Notes: generated by a model not told the origin, from the letters alone. 64,000 nt of DNA from Porticoccaceae bacterium LTM1 (GCA_030252795.1 CP127080.1:538536-602535), one strand, 5' to 3'. Positions 15,675 to 24,570 are shown, counted from the stretch's first letter. Made by a program: numbers and translations.

Positions 15675-15778
15675 GTAAGTGAGGTGCCCGCATTCAAAAC
15701 CGTAGCCGGCATGGATGCCGGCTCCGAGCGTACAGGGATGTATTAACAGCGTGTTTTGAATGCGGGTACCTCGCTTAC
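15675..15778. repeat. Family A palindrome, copy 2 (inverted)
   Basis: 26-base arms (15675-15700 and 15753-15778) pair at 24 of 26 positions and share no clear sequence with copy 1. The core, read on the minus strand, is ACGCTGTTAATACATCCCTG..CGCTCG, nearly that of copy 1, followed by an inner hairpin with AGCCGGCAT arms that also differs from copy 1. Confidence 0.85.
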
Positions 15779-15797
15779 GGCGCAACGGAGTACCTGG

Positions 15798-17834
15798 CTA
15801 GAATTGAACCCGCACTCCAATCTCAATATTGCGGCCAGCTTGTGGAGCCACTTCCCTGAGGAATGAGGTAGCGTTGCGAATTTCTTCGTTAAGCAGATTG
15901 TCGCCGCGCAAAAATAATACGTAATCCGCTGCTTGAGTGCCGATATGGTAATTAAAACTGGCATCCAGCTTTGAGTAACCGGCTGTAGCTTCTTCGTTCT
16001 CGCCGGGACGATCCTGTTTCGAGGCATCTGTCCAGCGCAGTGATGCTGACCAGATGTCCATGTCATAGCTAATCTCGGCACCAATGCGCAGCGGTGGAAT
16101 GCGTGGTACATCGCTGCCGTTTTTGAATTCGGCGCGAACGTAATCTCCAAACAGTTCGACGTTAATATTTTCATTGAGTGGAATCTGCCATTCGGCTTCC
16201 AAACCTTTGAATACAGCATCCTGTTGCTGATAGTAATAGACTGGCATTTCCTCCAGTTCTTCGCCGTTGGCCTGCTGGTAGATGTAATCCGCGATATCGT
16301 TGTAGTAGGCAAATACCTGCAGGCGGGTTTCGCCATGGAAGTGATAGCCCAGTTCGTAGTTATTGCTGCGCTCCACATCCAGATTGTCGTTGCCAATGAT
16401 GTACTGACTGGTGGCGATATGAACGCCTTCGGCAAACAATTCTTCCGCTGACGGGGCGCGTTCGGCGCGTGTCAGGCTGAGGCTTAAATGCTGGTTTTCA
16501 GTAAATAGCCACTGCGCCGCTGCTGAGGCAGTAACTGTGGAGTGGGAAATGCTGCCGCTTTTTTGGAGGTCGCTCTCCTGACGTTCACCTCGCAATCCCA
16601 GTTCGACATGCCAGTTATTAACTTCAAGGTCTTCCAACCAGAAGAGGCCGGTATTGGTGGTTTTGTAAGGAGCAATAAATGCCTCTTCGCCAATTGCAGA
16701 AAAATCCACCTCACGGGCTTGAAGGCCTATCGCACCTTTCCAGTTACCCCAATTGGCATGTATGGCTTCAAGGCGGGCTTCCCAGCCATCACTTTCGTAG
16801 CGGGTGCCAATTTCATTACCTTCCAGTTCCCTGTGCTGGTAGTCGTTGTAGGCCACGCTGAGGTTGAGGGTCTCAATGCCTGCAAAAGGATTCAGGCGCT
16901 CTCCGCTCAGCTCATAGCGAGTCTGTTCCAGGTCGATTCGAACGCCGCCTTCCTCTTCTTCATGCTCTTCTTCGTGGAGCTCGTCATCATGGTGAATGTG
17001 AGCGCCAGCAGGAATGCCATAGAGATTTTGCAGCTGACTGATGCTGAGACCGAGGTGGCCTTGCTCGCTGATCCAGGATAAGCCCCCCGCAACACTGTGG
17101 GCTCGCGCTGAGGTGTTATCGATAAAGCCGAAGGTGGTTTCTTCTTCGTCGTGTTCCTCATGATCTTCTTCATGAAGGTGGCGCGCTGGGCCGGGAATTT
17201 CGATGTTGTTGCTACTGCGGTATAAGCCATCCAGGTGCCAGGCAAGCTGGTCACTGCTTCCGTTCAGTTTGAATACGGCATTGCTGCCCTGGTTTACACT
17301 GCTTTGGCGCAACTCCAGACCGCCACTGATTTGGTCGCTGAGTTCACTGGGTATGCGGTTATCGATCACGTTAACAACGCCACCGATGGCACCGTTGCCG
17401 TAGCGTAGTGTGGATGGCCCGCGCAGTACCTCGATGCGTTCGGCGAGCAATGCCTCGGCGCTGTTAGCGTGGTCCGGGCTGGTACTGGATGCATCAAGCG
17501 CATCGAGACTGTTTTGCATGACTTTAACGCGGTTGGCACTCTGGCCGCGAATTACTGGCAGGCCAACACCTGGGCCAAAAGAGGCAGAACTGATGCCGGG
17601 CTCTGCTGAGAGGGTTTCGCCCAATGTCGCGGCGCTTTTTTCACGCAGTTTGTCGCCACTTAGTACGGTTACCCCCTGGATCACTTTGTCTTCATCATTG
17701 TGAATGGGAGAGGCGGTGGTGACGAGCTCTTCAATCTGTGGTTTGTCTTTATCGTGGTGTTTTGTGGTTGCCAGTGCCGTTGGTGCCAAGGTGATCAGCA
17801 CAGCTGCAGTGTATAAAACAGTCGGTGTTTTCAT
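15798..17834 (-). CDS. ZnuD-like TonB-dependent outer-membrane receptor (zinc)
   Basis: 678 residues. Signal peptide to about residue 22, TonB-box-like IEELVTTASPIHN, plug (GVTVLSGDKLREKSAATLGETLSAEPGISSASFGPGVGLPVIRGQ...VLRGPSTLRYGNGAIGGVVNVIDNRIP) and barrel ending IEIGVRVQF. Two extracellular-loop-like segments are strings of His and acidic residues (HLHEEDHEEHDEEE near 229; HIHHDDELHEEEHEEEEGG near 284), as in ZnuD receptors for zinc. A DUF2946-like gene and a Zur-like site lie upstream. Zinc as substrate is inferred from these three signs together. Confidence 0.85.
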   Translation of the reverse strand: MKTPTVLYTAAVLITLAPTALATTKHHDKDKPQIEELVTTASPIHNDEDKVIQGVTVLSGDKLREKSAATLGETLSAEPGISSASFGPGVGLPVIRGQSANRVKVMQNSLDALDASSTSPDHANSAEALLAERIEVLRGPSTLRYGNGAIGGVVNVIDNRIPSELSDQISGGLELRQSSVNQGSNAVFKLNGSSDQLAWHLDGLYRSSNNIEIPGPARHLHEEDHEEHDEEETTFGFIDNTSARAHSVAGGLSWISEQGHLGLSISQLQNLYGIPAGAHIHHDDELHEEEHEEEEGGVRIDLEQTRYELSGERLNPFAGIETLNLSVAYNDYQHRELEGNEIGTRYESDGWEARLEAIHANWGNWKGAIGLQAREVDFSAIGEEAFIAPYKTTNTGLFWLEDLEVNNWHVELGLRGERQESDLQKSGSISHSTVTASAAAQWLFTENQHLSLSLTRAERAPSAEELFAEGVHIATSQYIIGNDNLDVERSNNYELGYHFHGETRLQVFAYYNDIADYIYQQANGEELEEMPVYYYQQQDAVFKGLEAEWQIPLNENINVELFGDYVRAEFKNGSDVPRIPPLRIGAEISYDMDIWSASLRWTDASKQDRPGENEEATAGYSKLDASFNYHIGTQAADYVLFLRGDNLLNEEIRNATSFLREVAPQAGRNIEIGVRVQF

Positions 17835-18028
17835 GGGATAACTCTAGTTCACTATTTAGCGCACATAATTTAATAGGGCCTATTAAAACTAAGTGAATAT
17901 TTACTGCTGCGGGTCACTTGTTTTGGAAACAAAAGTTTGGCCAGCAAGGCAGAAGGATCACAGTGTTGTCACAACAGTCAGTATTCAATTTGTGTTAACA
18001 GGTACTAAGCCGCATTAGGGCGGCTACA
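17835..18028. other. Gap between the ZnuD-like receptor and the DUF2946-like gene
   Basis: 194 AT-rich bases. They contain the near-palindrome AATAGGGCCTATT (17871-17883) and a divergent copy of the GTTAAC-centred 19-mer (17987-18005) described in the findings. The receptor may be co-transcribed from the Zur-boxed promoter at 18.45 kb or have its own promoter here. Confidence 0.4.
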
Positions 18029-18400
18029 TCAAAAAAAGAACAGTGATATAGGCGGTGCGCGAGCAAGGTGTTGGCGAGTAAGCGGGACTGTAATGGATAA
18101 GTATTCAGATGTGTCTGGAGCCTGGATGTTGCTTGACCAAGCCCAAGAGGCAAGGCAGGTGTTAAACAGCTGATTGAGCTTGATCAGCTTGCAAAGTGAG
18201 CAGTCGGTGTCCGAGTGATCCTGATGATCATGATTGGCGGTGCAATGAACAGCGTGTTGGCAATGTTCGGCAGTTTCATGATTCAAATGAAAATGGCCGG
18301 CGGTCGTGGTGGTGCTAACCAAAAGCAGGAACACAAACAGCCAGCTCAGCAGTTGGCGCTGCTGACGGCTGAATCGCTGTGTTGTGAAAGCTCTGTTCAT
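18029..18400 (-). CDS. DUF2946-like small membrane/exported protein, probable zinc-linked
   Basis: 123 residues. One hydrophobic segment (LLSWLFVFLLLVSTTTTAGH) is followed by a His/Cys-rich stretch (HFHLNHETAEHCQHAVHCTANHDHQDHSDTDCSLC) that could bind metal. Such proteins commonly sit beside ZnuD-like receptors and are sometimes annotated as zinc chaperones. It lies upstream of the receptor on the same strand, behind a Zur-like box. The function is inferred; the metal-binding look is direct. Confidence 0.7.
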   Translation of the reverse strand: MNRAFTTQRFSRQQRQLLSWLFVFLLLVSTTTTAGHFHLNHETAEHCQHAVHCTANHDHQDHSDTDCSLCKLIKLNQLFNTCLASWAWSSNIQAPDTSEYLSITVPLTRQHLARAPPISLFFF

Positions 18401-18447
18401 GGGGGCTGCTTGAGTAATGCCGGAAACCTGTAGCGAGCTATTCTATT

Positions 18448-18472
18448 GCAAATGTTACATTATAACAATTGC
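18448..18472 (-). promoter_or_regulatory. Zur-like operator
   Basis: A 25-base quasi-palindrome with TGTTA and TAACA half-sites around CATTA, and outer GCAA/TTGC. It resembles the gammaproteobacterial Zur consensus (AATGTTATANTATAACATT). It lies about 48-72 bases before the DUF2946-like start codon, and the gene on its other side ends here, so it should act on the minus-strand zinc pair. Confidence 0.75.
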
Positions 18473-18498
18473 TTGTGGTGACTCTGTTGCGGACGGAG

Positions 18499-19608
18499 TT
18501 ACTCCCTGGATATGACTACTGCAGTCCGCAGTCGCTCACTCCCAAACACCGACATGCGATCAAAGTCGGCACGGGCGATGGGCAAATGCTGGCAATCGAT
18601 GGCGCGTTGGTTTCGATCCTCCAAATCAGGATCATGCACATACAGGCAGTGCTGATCCATAGCCGTCAAAGTTACCCAGTGCGGGGCTTTCTTGCCGTCC
18701 AGCTGATAGGTACTGATCAGAATCACCACTGCGCAGCCCTGCTGCAACCACTCCTGTAATTGATCCTGGTTAATATCGCCGTAATTGACCTCGACTCCCA
18801 GTTCCTCGGCATTGGTAACAAATTGTTGGTGAACCAGGGACAGGATGCTCTTTTTGTTTGCGGAGCGAACACCGGACAGAAACAGGGGAGATTCACTGTT
18901 GATGAAAGCGCGGGCTTTAAACCCCCGTCGCTGTGCGGCATTGGCGAGACCTATTGGGTGGCAGCCACCGTGACCAGAAGTCATGAAAATAGTAGTGGCT
19001 TCACGCCACAGCTCCATTTCCAGCGCCTGGTTAATCACCATATCCGGATCAAGGCTGCTCATCGCCATCATTAAAGAGGCCGGACCACAGGTGAATTCGG
19101 TGGTCTGCTGGTACCAGGGAGTAGGGCGAATGTTTTTCAGGGCCGACACCGATTGAATGGTTTTCTGCATCCGCAGGGCGTCGTCATGGTCCTGATAGTA
19201 ATCGGTGTATTGGCCAAACACTCGGTAGCCATTGTTCTCGTAAAGGCGAATGGCGGCAGTGTTGTTGGATGCCACTTCCAAGCGCATGAACAGGCGCCCA
19301 AGTTCAGCGGCTTCTTGCTCAAGAGAGTTGAGCAGGCGGTGGGCGAGCCCCAGGCCCCTGGCATCGGGGGAAACGGCCAGAGAGTAGAGTCGCGCGAGGC
19401 GGGTACCTTTCAGGCACCAGACCAGCCCATAGCCGAGAATCTTTTCCGACTGCTCGGCGACCAGCAGTAAACCCTGCTCTGACTGCAGCCAATGCCGAAA
19501 GCTGCGCCGGCTCAAACGGTCGACCGGAAAGCAGAGTTGCTCAATTTCCAGCAGGCGATCGAGATCCTTCCGTTCGGCACTACGAATTACAATATCGTCA
19601 CTTTTCAT
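18499..19608 (-). CDS. GNAT acetyltransferase fused to a C39-like cysteine peptidase
   Basis: 369 residues, two domains. Residues 1-150 form a GNAT acetyltransferase (LYSLAVSPDARGLGLAHRLLNSLEQEA for acetyl-CoA; AAIRLYENNGYRVFGQY). From about 160 comes a papain-like C39 peptidase: WYQQTTEFTCGPASLMMAM with the catalytic Cys, APHWVTLTAMD with the His, and YVHDPD with the Asp. All three expected residues are present. It overlaps the end of the M14-like gene by 11 bases. With that gene and the RimK-like ligase it forms a three-gene unit. Substrates are unknown. Confidence 0.85.
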   Translation of the reverse strand: MKSDDIVIRSAERKDLDRLLEIEQLCFPVDRLSRRSFRHWLQSEQGLLLVAEQSEKILGYGLVWCLKGTRLARLYSLAVSPDARGLGLAHRLLNSLEQEAAELGRLFMRLEVASNNTAAIRLYENNGYRVFGQYTDYYQDHDDALRMQKTIQSVSALKNIRPTPWYQQTTEFTCGPASLMMAMSSLDPDMVINQALEMELWREATTIFMTSGHGGCHPIGLANAAQRRGFKARAFINSESPLFLSGVRSANKKSILSLVHQQFVTNAEELGVEVNYGDINQDQLQEWLQQGCAVVILISTYQLDGKKAPHWVTLTAMDQHCLYVHDPDLEDRNQRAIDCQHLPIARADFDRMSVFGSERLRTAVVISRE

Positions 19609-20704
19609 TGAAGTAATCCAGAGCGCGCTGTACTGCCTGCCAGCCCTTAAAGAGTGCAGTTTGACGCCATAGCGGGTCAGCCGGGCAGAAGTGGTTGATC
19701 ATGGCCAGCCGAAGATGTTTGTACTGACTATCGTTAATGCTTTTCGGCTGCTGGTCTCGCCAATAAAGACTTTCGGAAAACAGCACATCAAACAATGCCT
19801 GTGTGCCCAGAGTGCCGAACTCAAGTGTCAGGTAACAGCCTTTTTGAGCCATCAACTGGTGCCACCGGTAATCCATCAGGCCCGCTTTCGGTACTGAAAA
19901 TGAGTCGCCCAATTCGGTATTGGCAATGGCATCGCCATAGATGCAACGAGAATAGTGATCACTGGGACTATTGGCCGGGTGATCGGAAATTAACTCGCCA
20001 TGACCAAACGGCCCAAGTCCGGTGTGCAGATCCAGCACAATCAATTCCCGTGAGGCCAGTGACCAGCGCTGGATAATTTGCTCAATGACTCGATTGGCAC
20101 TCGCCGGTTGAGTGCCGCCGTAAAATGGCGCCCATGGCTGGTGGTATTGTCCACCACTCAATACTTCGTCGTAGCGTGTTTGCCCCCACAGGTTACGCAG
20201 CTTCGAAAGCTGACTATTGCGCTTGCTGGCATCTACTTCGGACAGTGCCGCCAATAACTCGGGGTAGTCAGTATCGGGATCGGGGCGTGCAGAGAAGTCG
20301 ATAAAATTACGGTTCAGGTCAATCCCGTCCTGGTCGCAACGACGGGCCCAGTACATGCCCCAGGGGTTGAGCGCGTGAATAAACAACAGCGCGGTGTTAT
20401 CGCCTATTGGAAGCTGTTGCTGTTGTAACTGATCAAGTAGCAAGCGCTGAATTGCACTGCCGCAATAACCCTCAACACCATGAGTGCCACTGATAATAAC
20501 CAGAACCTTTTTGGCATCTTCGGGGCCGAGCCATATCGCTTCTGTCAGTAACTTGGTCGTGTTAATTTCGCCTTGCAAAAAACTCTCGCACTGGGGGTGC
20601 AGTGCGGAGAGTGTTTTTACTTTGGACATAAAGTCGCGATGACAGGCTTCGTACTCGGTAAAAAAATACCGTTCGGGCGACAGGGTATGCAGCAGATTTT
20701 TCAT
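19598..20704 (-). CDS. M14-like metallopeptidase of the DUF2817 type
   Basis: 368 residues. Zinc-ligand-like motifs are in order: GTHGVEGYCGSA (His and Glu), the NPWGMYWARRCDQDGIDLNRNF segment that places substrate-binding Asn/Arg, and VLDLHTGLGPFG (His). The late Glu is probably in LTLEFGTLGTQ. M14 enzymes remove C-terminal residues or act as deacylases on small amides. The ATG follows directly on the RimK-like TAA with no gap, so coupling is likely. A role in trimming or reversing the ligase product is inference. Confidence 0.82.
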   Translation of the reverse strand: MKNLLHTLSPERYFFTEYEACHRDFMSKVKTLSALHPQCESFLQGEINTTKLLTEAIWLGPEDAKKVLVIISGTHGVEGYCGSAIQRLLLDQLQQQQLPIGDNTALLFIHALNPWGMYWARRCDQDGIDLNRNFIDFSARPDPDTDYPELLAALSEVDASKRNSQLSKLRNLWGQTRYDEVLSGGQYHQPWAPFYGGTQPASANRVIEQIIQRWSLASRELIVLDLHTGLGPFGHGELISDHPANSPSDHYSRCIYGDAIANTELGDSFSVPKAGLMDYRWHQLMAQKGCYLTLEFGTLGTQALFDVLFSESLYWRDQQPKSINDSQYKHLRLAMINHFCPADPLWRQTALFKGWQAVQRALDYFNEK

Positions 20705-22162
20705 TTAACGTCCACGATCCTCCAAGCGGCGCAAAAACTCACTCATGATGTGCATATAGAGTTCATTGCCGAGATAGGCGTCTTCCACTTTGCTCTCGAT
20801 GCTCGGGTTGTCATTTACCTCAAGTACGTACGCTTTGCCGCCGCTTTCCTTGACGTCTACTCCGTAGAGACCATTGCCGATAATTCGGGCGGCGCGAAGA
20901 GCGGCATCAAGAACTGGGCGCGGCACTTCAAACGTGGGCAGGGTTTCAAACCCCCCGGATGAAAAACGCTTGTTGCCGTGGTTGTAAATCTGCCAATGAT
21001 TACGCGCCATTTCGTAGCGGCAAGCATAAATGGCCTGCCCATTAAGCACGCCAATACGCCAATCGAAATCGGTGTAGAGGTACTCCTGTACCAACGCCAG
21101 TGCACTGTCTTGCAGCAGAGTATTCAGTTTTTCCTTCAAGGCAGGCCGGTCTGTTACTTTAAACACACCCATGGAAAAAGATCCTTCCGGCATTTTCAAA
21201 ACCATGGGGTAACTGAACTGCTGTTCAAGAGTGTCGAGCGTGGCTTCACTGTTGTCGCTGACAACTCGTGTATTCAGGCTGGGCACATTTTTGTAATTGA
21301 AAGCATCGTGCAGAAATACTTTGTTACAGCAGCGCAAAATTGACACCGGATCATCAATTACTACGAGGCCTTTCTGCTCCGCTTTAACCGCCAGCCGATA
21401 AGTGTGGTGGTCGATGGCAGTGGTTTCGCGAATAAACAGTGCGTCGTAGAGGGCAATGTCCTGCAATTCTGTTGCGGTAACCGCCGTAGCACGAATGCCC
21501 TGTTTGCCCGCTGCCTTGATGAAGTTAGCAATAGCGGATTTGTCGCTGGGCGGTACTTTTTCTTCCGGATTGACCAGAATTGCCATGTCCCAACGATGAG
21601 ATTTGCGGGCCGACTTTAGTCGCCAGGCTGAACCCAGATGGTTTTTTAATTCACCCAGAAATTCGCTACGCTCGGTTTCACTGAGATCGGAAAACGAGTA
21701 CCTGTTAACCGATATGTCCAGACGGCCGTCGTCTTTCTTTTTCAGGCAGAGCTGAAAAAGAGTAGTTGGATAGAGGGTAAAAATACGTCGCGCCAGCCTT
21801 TGTAGGGAGGGCTGGTTGGATTTTCCAAAATAAACAAGGCAAGAGGTGTCTTGCGTTACCTCTTTAAGTTCCAGTCGGTCGGCTTTACTTAGGGCGAAAT
21901 CATCAAACTCGTCCGAGAAATTCCGCAGGCCATTGATAACTTTTACCGATGGCATCACCTCATGTTGGCGTGCTTCAGCCAGCAGTGAGCAGTAGTAACC
22001 CTGGCTGAGGTAGCGTTCACTGTTGCAGAGATTAATGATTCGCAGTTTGGGTTCGTCCAGTTTTGGGTAGTCGTGCAGGTACTCTTCAAAACTGATGACA
22101 TTGGGAAGCTCTTTGGAGAGCACGCTGGTATCACTGTCGACGACAATGAGCGTTTTTTGCAT
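20705..22162 (-). CDS. RimK-like ATP-grasp ligase with RLAN-type N-terminal domain
   Basis: 485 residues from the Met at 22162 (AGGGA seven bases upstream; an in-frame Met at 22186 lacks such support). The N-terminal half (LIVVDSDTSVLSKELPNVISFEEYLHDYPKL...RIINLCNSERYLSQGYYCSLLAEAR) matches the domain found before some RimK-like proteins. The C-terminal half is an ATP-grasp fold: PMVLKMPEGSFSMGV for ATP, and GVDVKESGGKAYVLEVNDNPSIE for magnesium. RimK relatives join amino acids to a carboxylate, sometimes on proteins. The acceptor cannot be read. Confidence 0.88.
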   Translation of the reverse strand: MQKTLIVVDSDTSVLSKELPNVISFEEYLHDYPKLDEPKLRIINLCNSERYLSQGYYCSLLAEARQHEVMPSVKVINGLRNFSDEFDDFALSKADRLELKEVTQDTSCLVYFGKSNQPSLQRLARRIFTLYPTTLFQLCLKKKDDGRLDISVNRYSFSDLSETERSEFLGELKNHLGSAWRLKSARKSHRWDMAILVNPEEKVPPSDKSAIANFIKAAGKQGIRATAVTATELQDIALYDALFIRETTAIDHHTYRLAVKAEQKGLVVIDDPVSILRCCNKVFLHDAFNYKNVPSLNTRVVSDNSEATLDTLEQQFSYPMVLKMPEGSFSMGVFKVTDRPALKEKLNTLLQDSALALVQEYLYTDFDWRIGVLNGQAIYACRYEMARNHWQIYNHGNKRFSSGGFETLPTFEVPRPVLDAALRAARIIGNGLYGVDVKESGGKAYVLEVNDNPSIESKVEDAYLGNELYMHIMSEFLRRLEDRGR

Positions 22163-22470
22163 GGGTTGATCCCTGTGAAGAGGCATCGTTTAGCGGGTCG
22201 AAATGACCAATTTCGAGTGCCTGATTTGGCGCCGTTTTACAGCAACTTTTGTTTCCGTACAACAAAAATATAGAGCGACTTGCGGGACAGGTAAACTATG
22301 TTTTTAAAAGGAGTTTGAAGGCGCTTTTTGATTGAGTTGTATAGTCAGGTATATTCATATAACTCATTGTTTTTATGGCAAATATTTTTACAGTGCAAGG
22401 CTGTGCCCCTATAATTGACGCCTCTTTGAACAAAGCACTGGCAGACAGTGCCTGGAAAACGGGTAAATAC
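22163..22470. other. Divergent intergenic region between the RimK-like trio and hisB
   Basis: 308 bases. The hisB promoter lies at 22387-22415. The rest is AT-rich and probably carries the promoter for the minus-strand trio (within 22163-22330), which I could not define. No gene or leader-peptide histidine run is visible. Confidence 0.5.
22387..22415 (+). promoter_or_regulatory. Sigma-70 promoter of hisBHA
   Basis: TTTACA and a consensus TATAAT are separated by 17 bases. The predicted transcript begins about 50 bases before the hisB ATG. Confidence 0.8.
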
Positions 22471-23064
22471 ATGAGCGACCGCAAGGCGACCGTAAGTCGC
22501 GATACTCTGGAAACCCAGATCACCATTTCAATAAATCTGGATGGTACTGGTGAAGCAAATCTCAACAGTGGTGTTCCGTTTCTGGATCACATGCTGGACC
22601 AGATTGCTCGTCACGGTCTGATTGATCTGGATATTCAGGCAACTGGAGATACTCATATTGATGATCACCACACTGTGGAGGATGTCGGTATTACTCTGGG
22701 CCAGGCGTTTGCTAAAGCGGTGGGAGACAAAAAAGGTATTACCCGCTACGGACACAGCTATGTGCCGCTGGACGAAGCACTGTCACGAGTCACCATAGAC
22801 TTTTCAGGTCGTCCGGGGCTGTTTGCCGATGTGGAGTTCACCCGCGCGCGAGTAGGTAGTTTTGATCTCGACCTGACCTGGGAGTTCTTCTACGGCTTTG
22901 TGAATCACGCCGCGGTGACCCTGCATGTCGATAACCTGAAAGGCAAGAATGCCCACCACCAGGTGGAAACCATCTTCAAGGCATTTGGTCGCGCTCTGCG
23001 TATGGCGTTGACCCGCGATGAGCGTATGGCGGGCGTGATGCCGTCAACCAAAGGTGCGCTGTAA
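22471..23064 (+). CDS. hisB: Imidazoleglycerol-phosphate dehydratase
   Basis: 197 residues, the length of a monofunctional HisB. Step seven of histidine synthesis. The manganese-binding histidine motifs [15 protein letters not shown] and [15 protein letters not shown] are both present, as is [19 protein letters not shown] 22471 ([12 protein letters not shown]) is taken as start. An upstream in-frame Met at 22375 would place the promoter's -10 element inside the gene and adds non-conserved residues. It abuts hisH (TAAATG). Confidence 0.96.
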   Translation: MSDRKATVSRDTLETQITISINLDGTGEANLNSGVPFLDHMLDQIARHGLIDLDIQATGDTHIDDHHTVEDVGITLGQAFAKAVGDKKGITRYGHSYVPLDEALSRVTIDFSGRPGLFADVEFTRARVGSFDLDLTWEFFYGFVNHAAVTLHVDNLKGKNAHHQVETIFKAFGRALRMALTRDERMAGVMPSTKGAL

Positions 23065-23715
23065 ATGAGTGCAGTTGCTACAAAAATCGCAGTGCTCGAT
23101 TACGGTATGGGTAACCTGCATTCGGTGGGCAAAGCGCTTGAGCATGTAGCCCCTAATGCCGAAGTGGTGATTACCGAATCGGCCGCTGATGTAGAAAATG
23201 CAGACCGCGTGGTGTTTCCCGGTGTCGGAGCCATGCGTGATTGTATGCAGGGTATTCTGCAGCACGGTTTTGATGCGGTGATTAAAAAAGCCATTGCTGA
23301 AAAACCAGTGCTGGGCGTGTGCGTCGGCATGCAGGCGTTATTTGATTCCAGTGATGAAAATGGCCTGACGCCGGCTCTCGGTATTCTGCCTGGGACCATC
23401 AACTTTTTTGGCGATGACCTTAAGGATTCTGAAAACCAGCGTCTCAAAGTTCCGCATATGGGCTGGAACCAGGTGAACCAGACCGTTGATCACCCGCTGT
23501 GGCACAACATCCAATCCGGCGAGCGATTTTATTTCGTGCACAGCTACTATCTGGATGGTGCGCATCCGGCAACCATTGGTGTTTGTGATTACGGTGTAAA
23601 ACTTGGCGCTGCGGTTGCTGGGGGCAATCTTGTGGCGGTTCAGTTTCACCCGGAAAAAAGTCATACCGCTGGTCTCAGGCTGCTGGAAAATTTCGTCAAC
23701 TGGAATCCGGCCTGA
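23065..23715 (+). CDS. hisH: Imidazole glycerol phosphate synthase, glutaminase subunit
   Basis: 216 residues, class I glutamine amidotransferase. Catalytic Cys in GVCVGMQALFD, His and Glu in QFHPEKSHTAG, oxyanion strand VVFPGVGAMRDCM. It supplies ammonia to HisF for ring closure to imidazole glycerol phosphate. Its start follows the hisB stop without a gap. Its partner gene hisF is not in this window. Confidence 0.96.
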   Translation: MSAVATKIAVLDYGMGNLHSVGKALEHVAPNAEVVITESAADVENADRVVFPGVGAMRDCMQGILQHGFDAVIKKAIAEKPVLGVCVGMQALFDSSDENGLTPALGILPGTINFFGDDLKDSENQRLKVPHMGWNQVNQTVDHPLWHNIQSGERFYFVHSYYLDGAHPATIGVCDYGVKLGAAVAGGNLVAVQFHPEKSHTAGLRLLENFVNWNPA

Positions 23716-23766
23716 CAAGTATTCATATCCAGGTGCGGATGCCGCACCCTACAGTGAGAAGTTATC

Positions 23767-24501
23767 GTGTTAATTATTCCTGCAATTGATTTGAAAGATG
23801 GTGCCTGTGTTCGTTTGCGTCAGGGGCGCATGGAAGACTCCACCGTTTTTTCCTCCAGTCCTGTTGATACTGCCGCCCGTTGGGTGGAGGCCGGTTGCCG
23901 CAGGCTTCACCTGGTAGACCTTAATGGCGCGTTTGCCGGTGAACCTGTGAATGGTGAGGCAGTAAAAGCAATTGCCAAGGCATTCCCTAAATTGCCTATT
24001 CAAATCGGTGGTGGCATTCGAACCCCGGAAATCATTCAGGCGTATGTCGATGCAGGTGTTGAGTCAGTAATTATCGGTACCAAGGCGGTAAAAGAACCTG
24101 AATTTGTTACCGAGATGTGCAAACTCTTTCCCGGCCGAATTATTGTTGGTATTGATGCAAAGAATGGCCTGGTTGCCACTGATGGTTGGGCAGAGGTGAC
24201 CGATGTAAAAGCCACTGATTTGGCCAGGCAATTTGCCGCAGATGGCGTGTCCGCCATTGTCTACACCGACATTGATCGGGATGGCATGATGCAGGGTGTG
24301 AACGTAGAGGCTACCGTGGCAATGGCGCAAGCGGGCTCCATTCCGGTGATTGCTTCCGGTGGTATTACCAATATGGATGACATTCGCAACCTGAAAGCGG
24401 TAGCAGACAAGGGAATTATGGGGGCTATTACCGGTAGGGCGATTTATGAGGGAACATTGGATGTTGCCGAGGCGCAGGCCTATTGTGACCAGAGTGAATA
24501 A
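23767..24501 (+). CDS. hisA: Phosphoribosylformimino-5-aminoimidazole carboxamide ribotide isomerase
   Basis: 244 residues, TIM barrel. [19 protein letters not shown] holds the N-terminal catalytic Asp; [14 protein letters not shown] holds the second. The two phosphate-binding halves are [10 protein letters not shown] and [10 protein letters not shown]...[14 protein letters not shown] start at 23767. A small hairpin (GGTGCGG/CCGCACC) sits in the 51-base hisH-hisA gap. Confidence 0.96.
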   Translation: MLIIPAIDLKDGACVRLRQGRMEDSTVFSSSPVDTAARWVEAGCRRLHLVDLNGAFAGEPVNGEAVKAIAKAFPKLPIQIGGGIRTPEIIQAYVDAGVESVIIGTKAVKEPEFVTEMCKLFPGRIIVGIDAKNGLVATDGWAEVTDVKATDLARQFAADGVSAIVYTDIDRDGMMQGVNVEATVAMAQAGSIPVIASGGITNMDDIRNLKAVADKGIMGAITGRAIYEGTLDVAEAQAYCDQSE

Positions 24502-24524
24502 CGAATAGAGAATGATTCTTTTGA

Positions 24525-24570
24525 GAAAAGCCGCTTTTAGGGCCTGTTAACACTAATTAAGCGGTTTTTC
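24525..24570 (+). terminator. Terminator-like hairpin after hisA
   Basis: Bases 24525-24536 pair with 24559-24570 at 11 of 12 positions and end in a T run. The 22-base loop contains the 19-base GTTAAC-centred motif that recurs exactly, inverted, at 29593. It lies 24 bases after the hisA stop. Confidence 0.65.

Larger units (their letters stand above)
15441..15797. other. Intergenic region made largely of two palindromic repeats (family A)
   Basis: 357 bases between asmA and the ZnuD-like receptor, both on the minus strand. Two long palindromes (15543-15634, 15675-15778) fill it. No gene is apparent. The upstream in-frame extension of asmA runs through the first palindrome and is not believable protein. 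Confidence 0.7.

Noticed and set aside
15543-15778. Plain terminators between asmA and the ZnuD-like gene
   Set aside because: No T runs follow the arms on either strand, and the shared inner block is not needed for termination.
22375-22470. N-terminal extension of HisB or a his leader peptide
   Set aside because: The stretch contains the promoter -35 and -10 elements and no histidine run.
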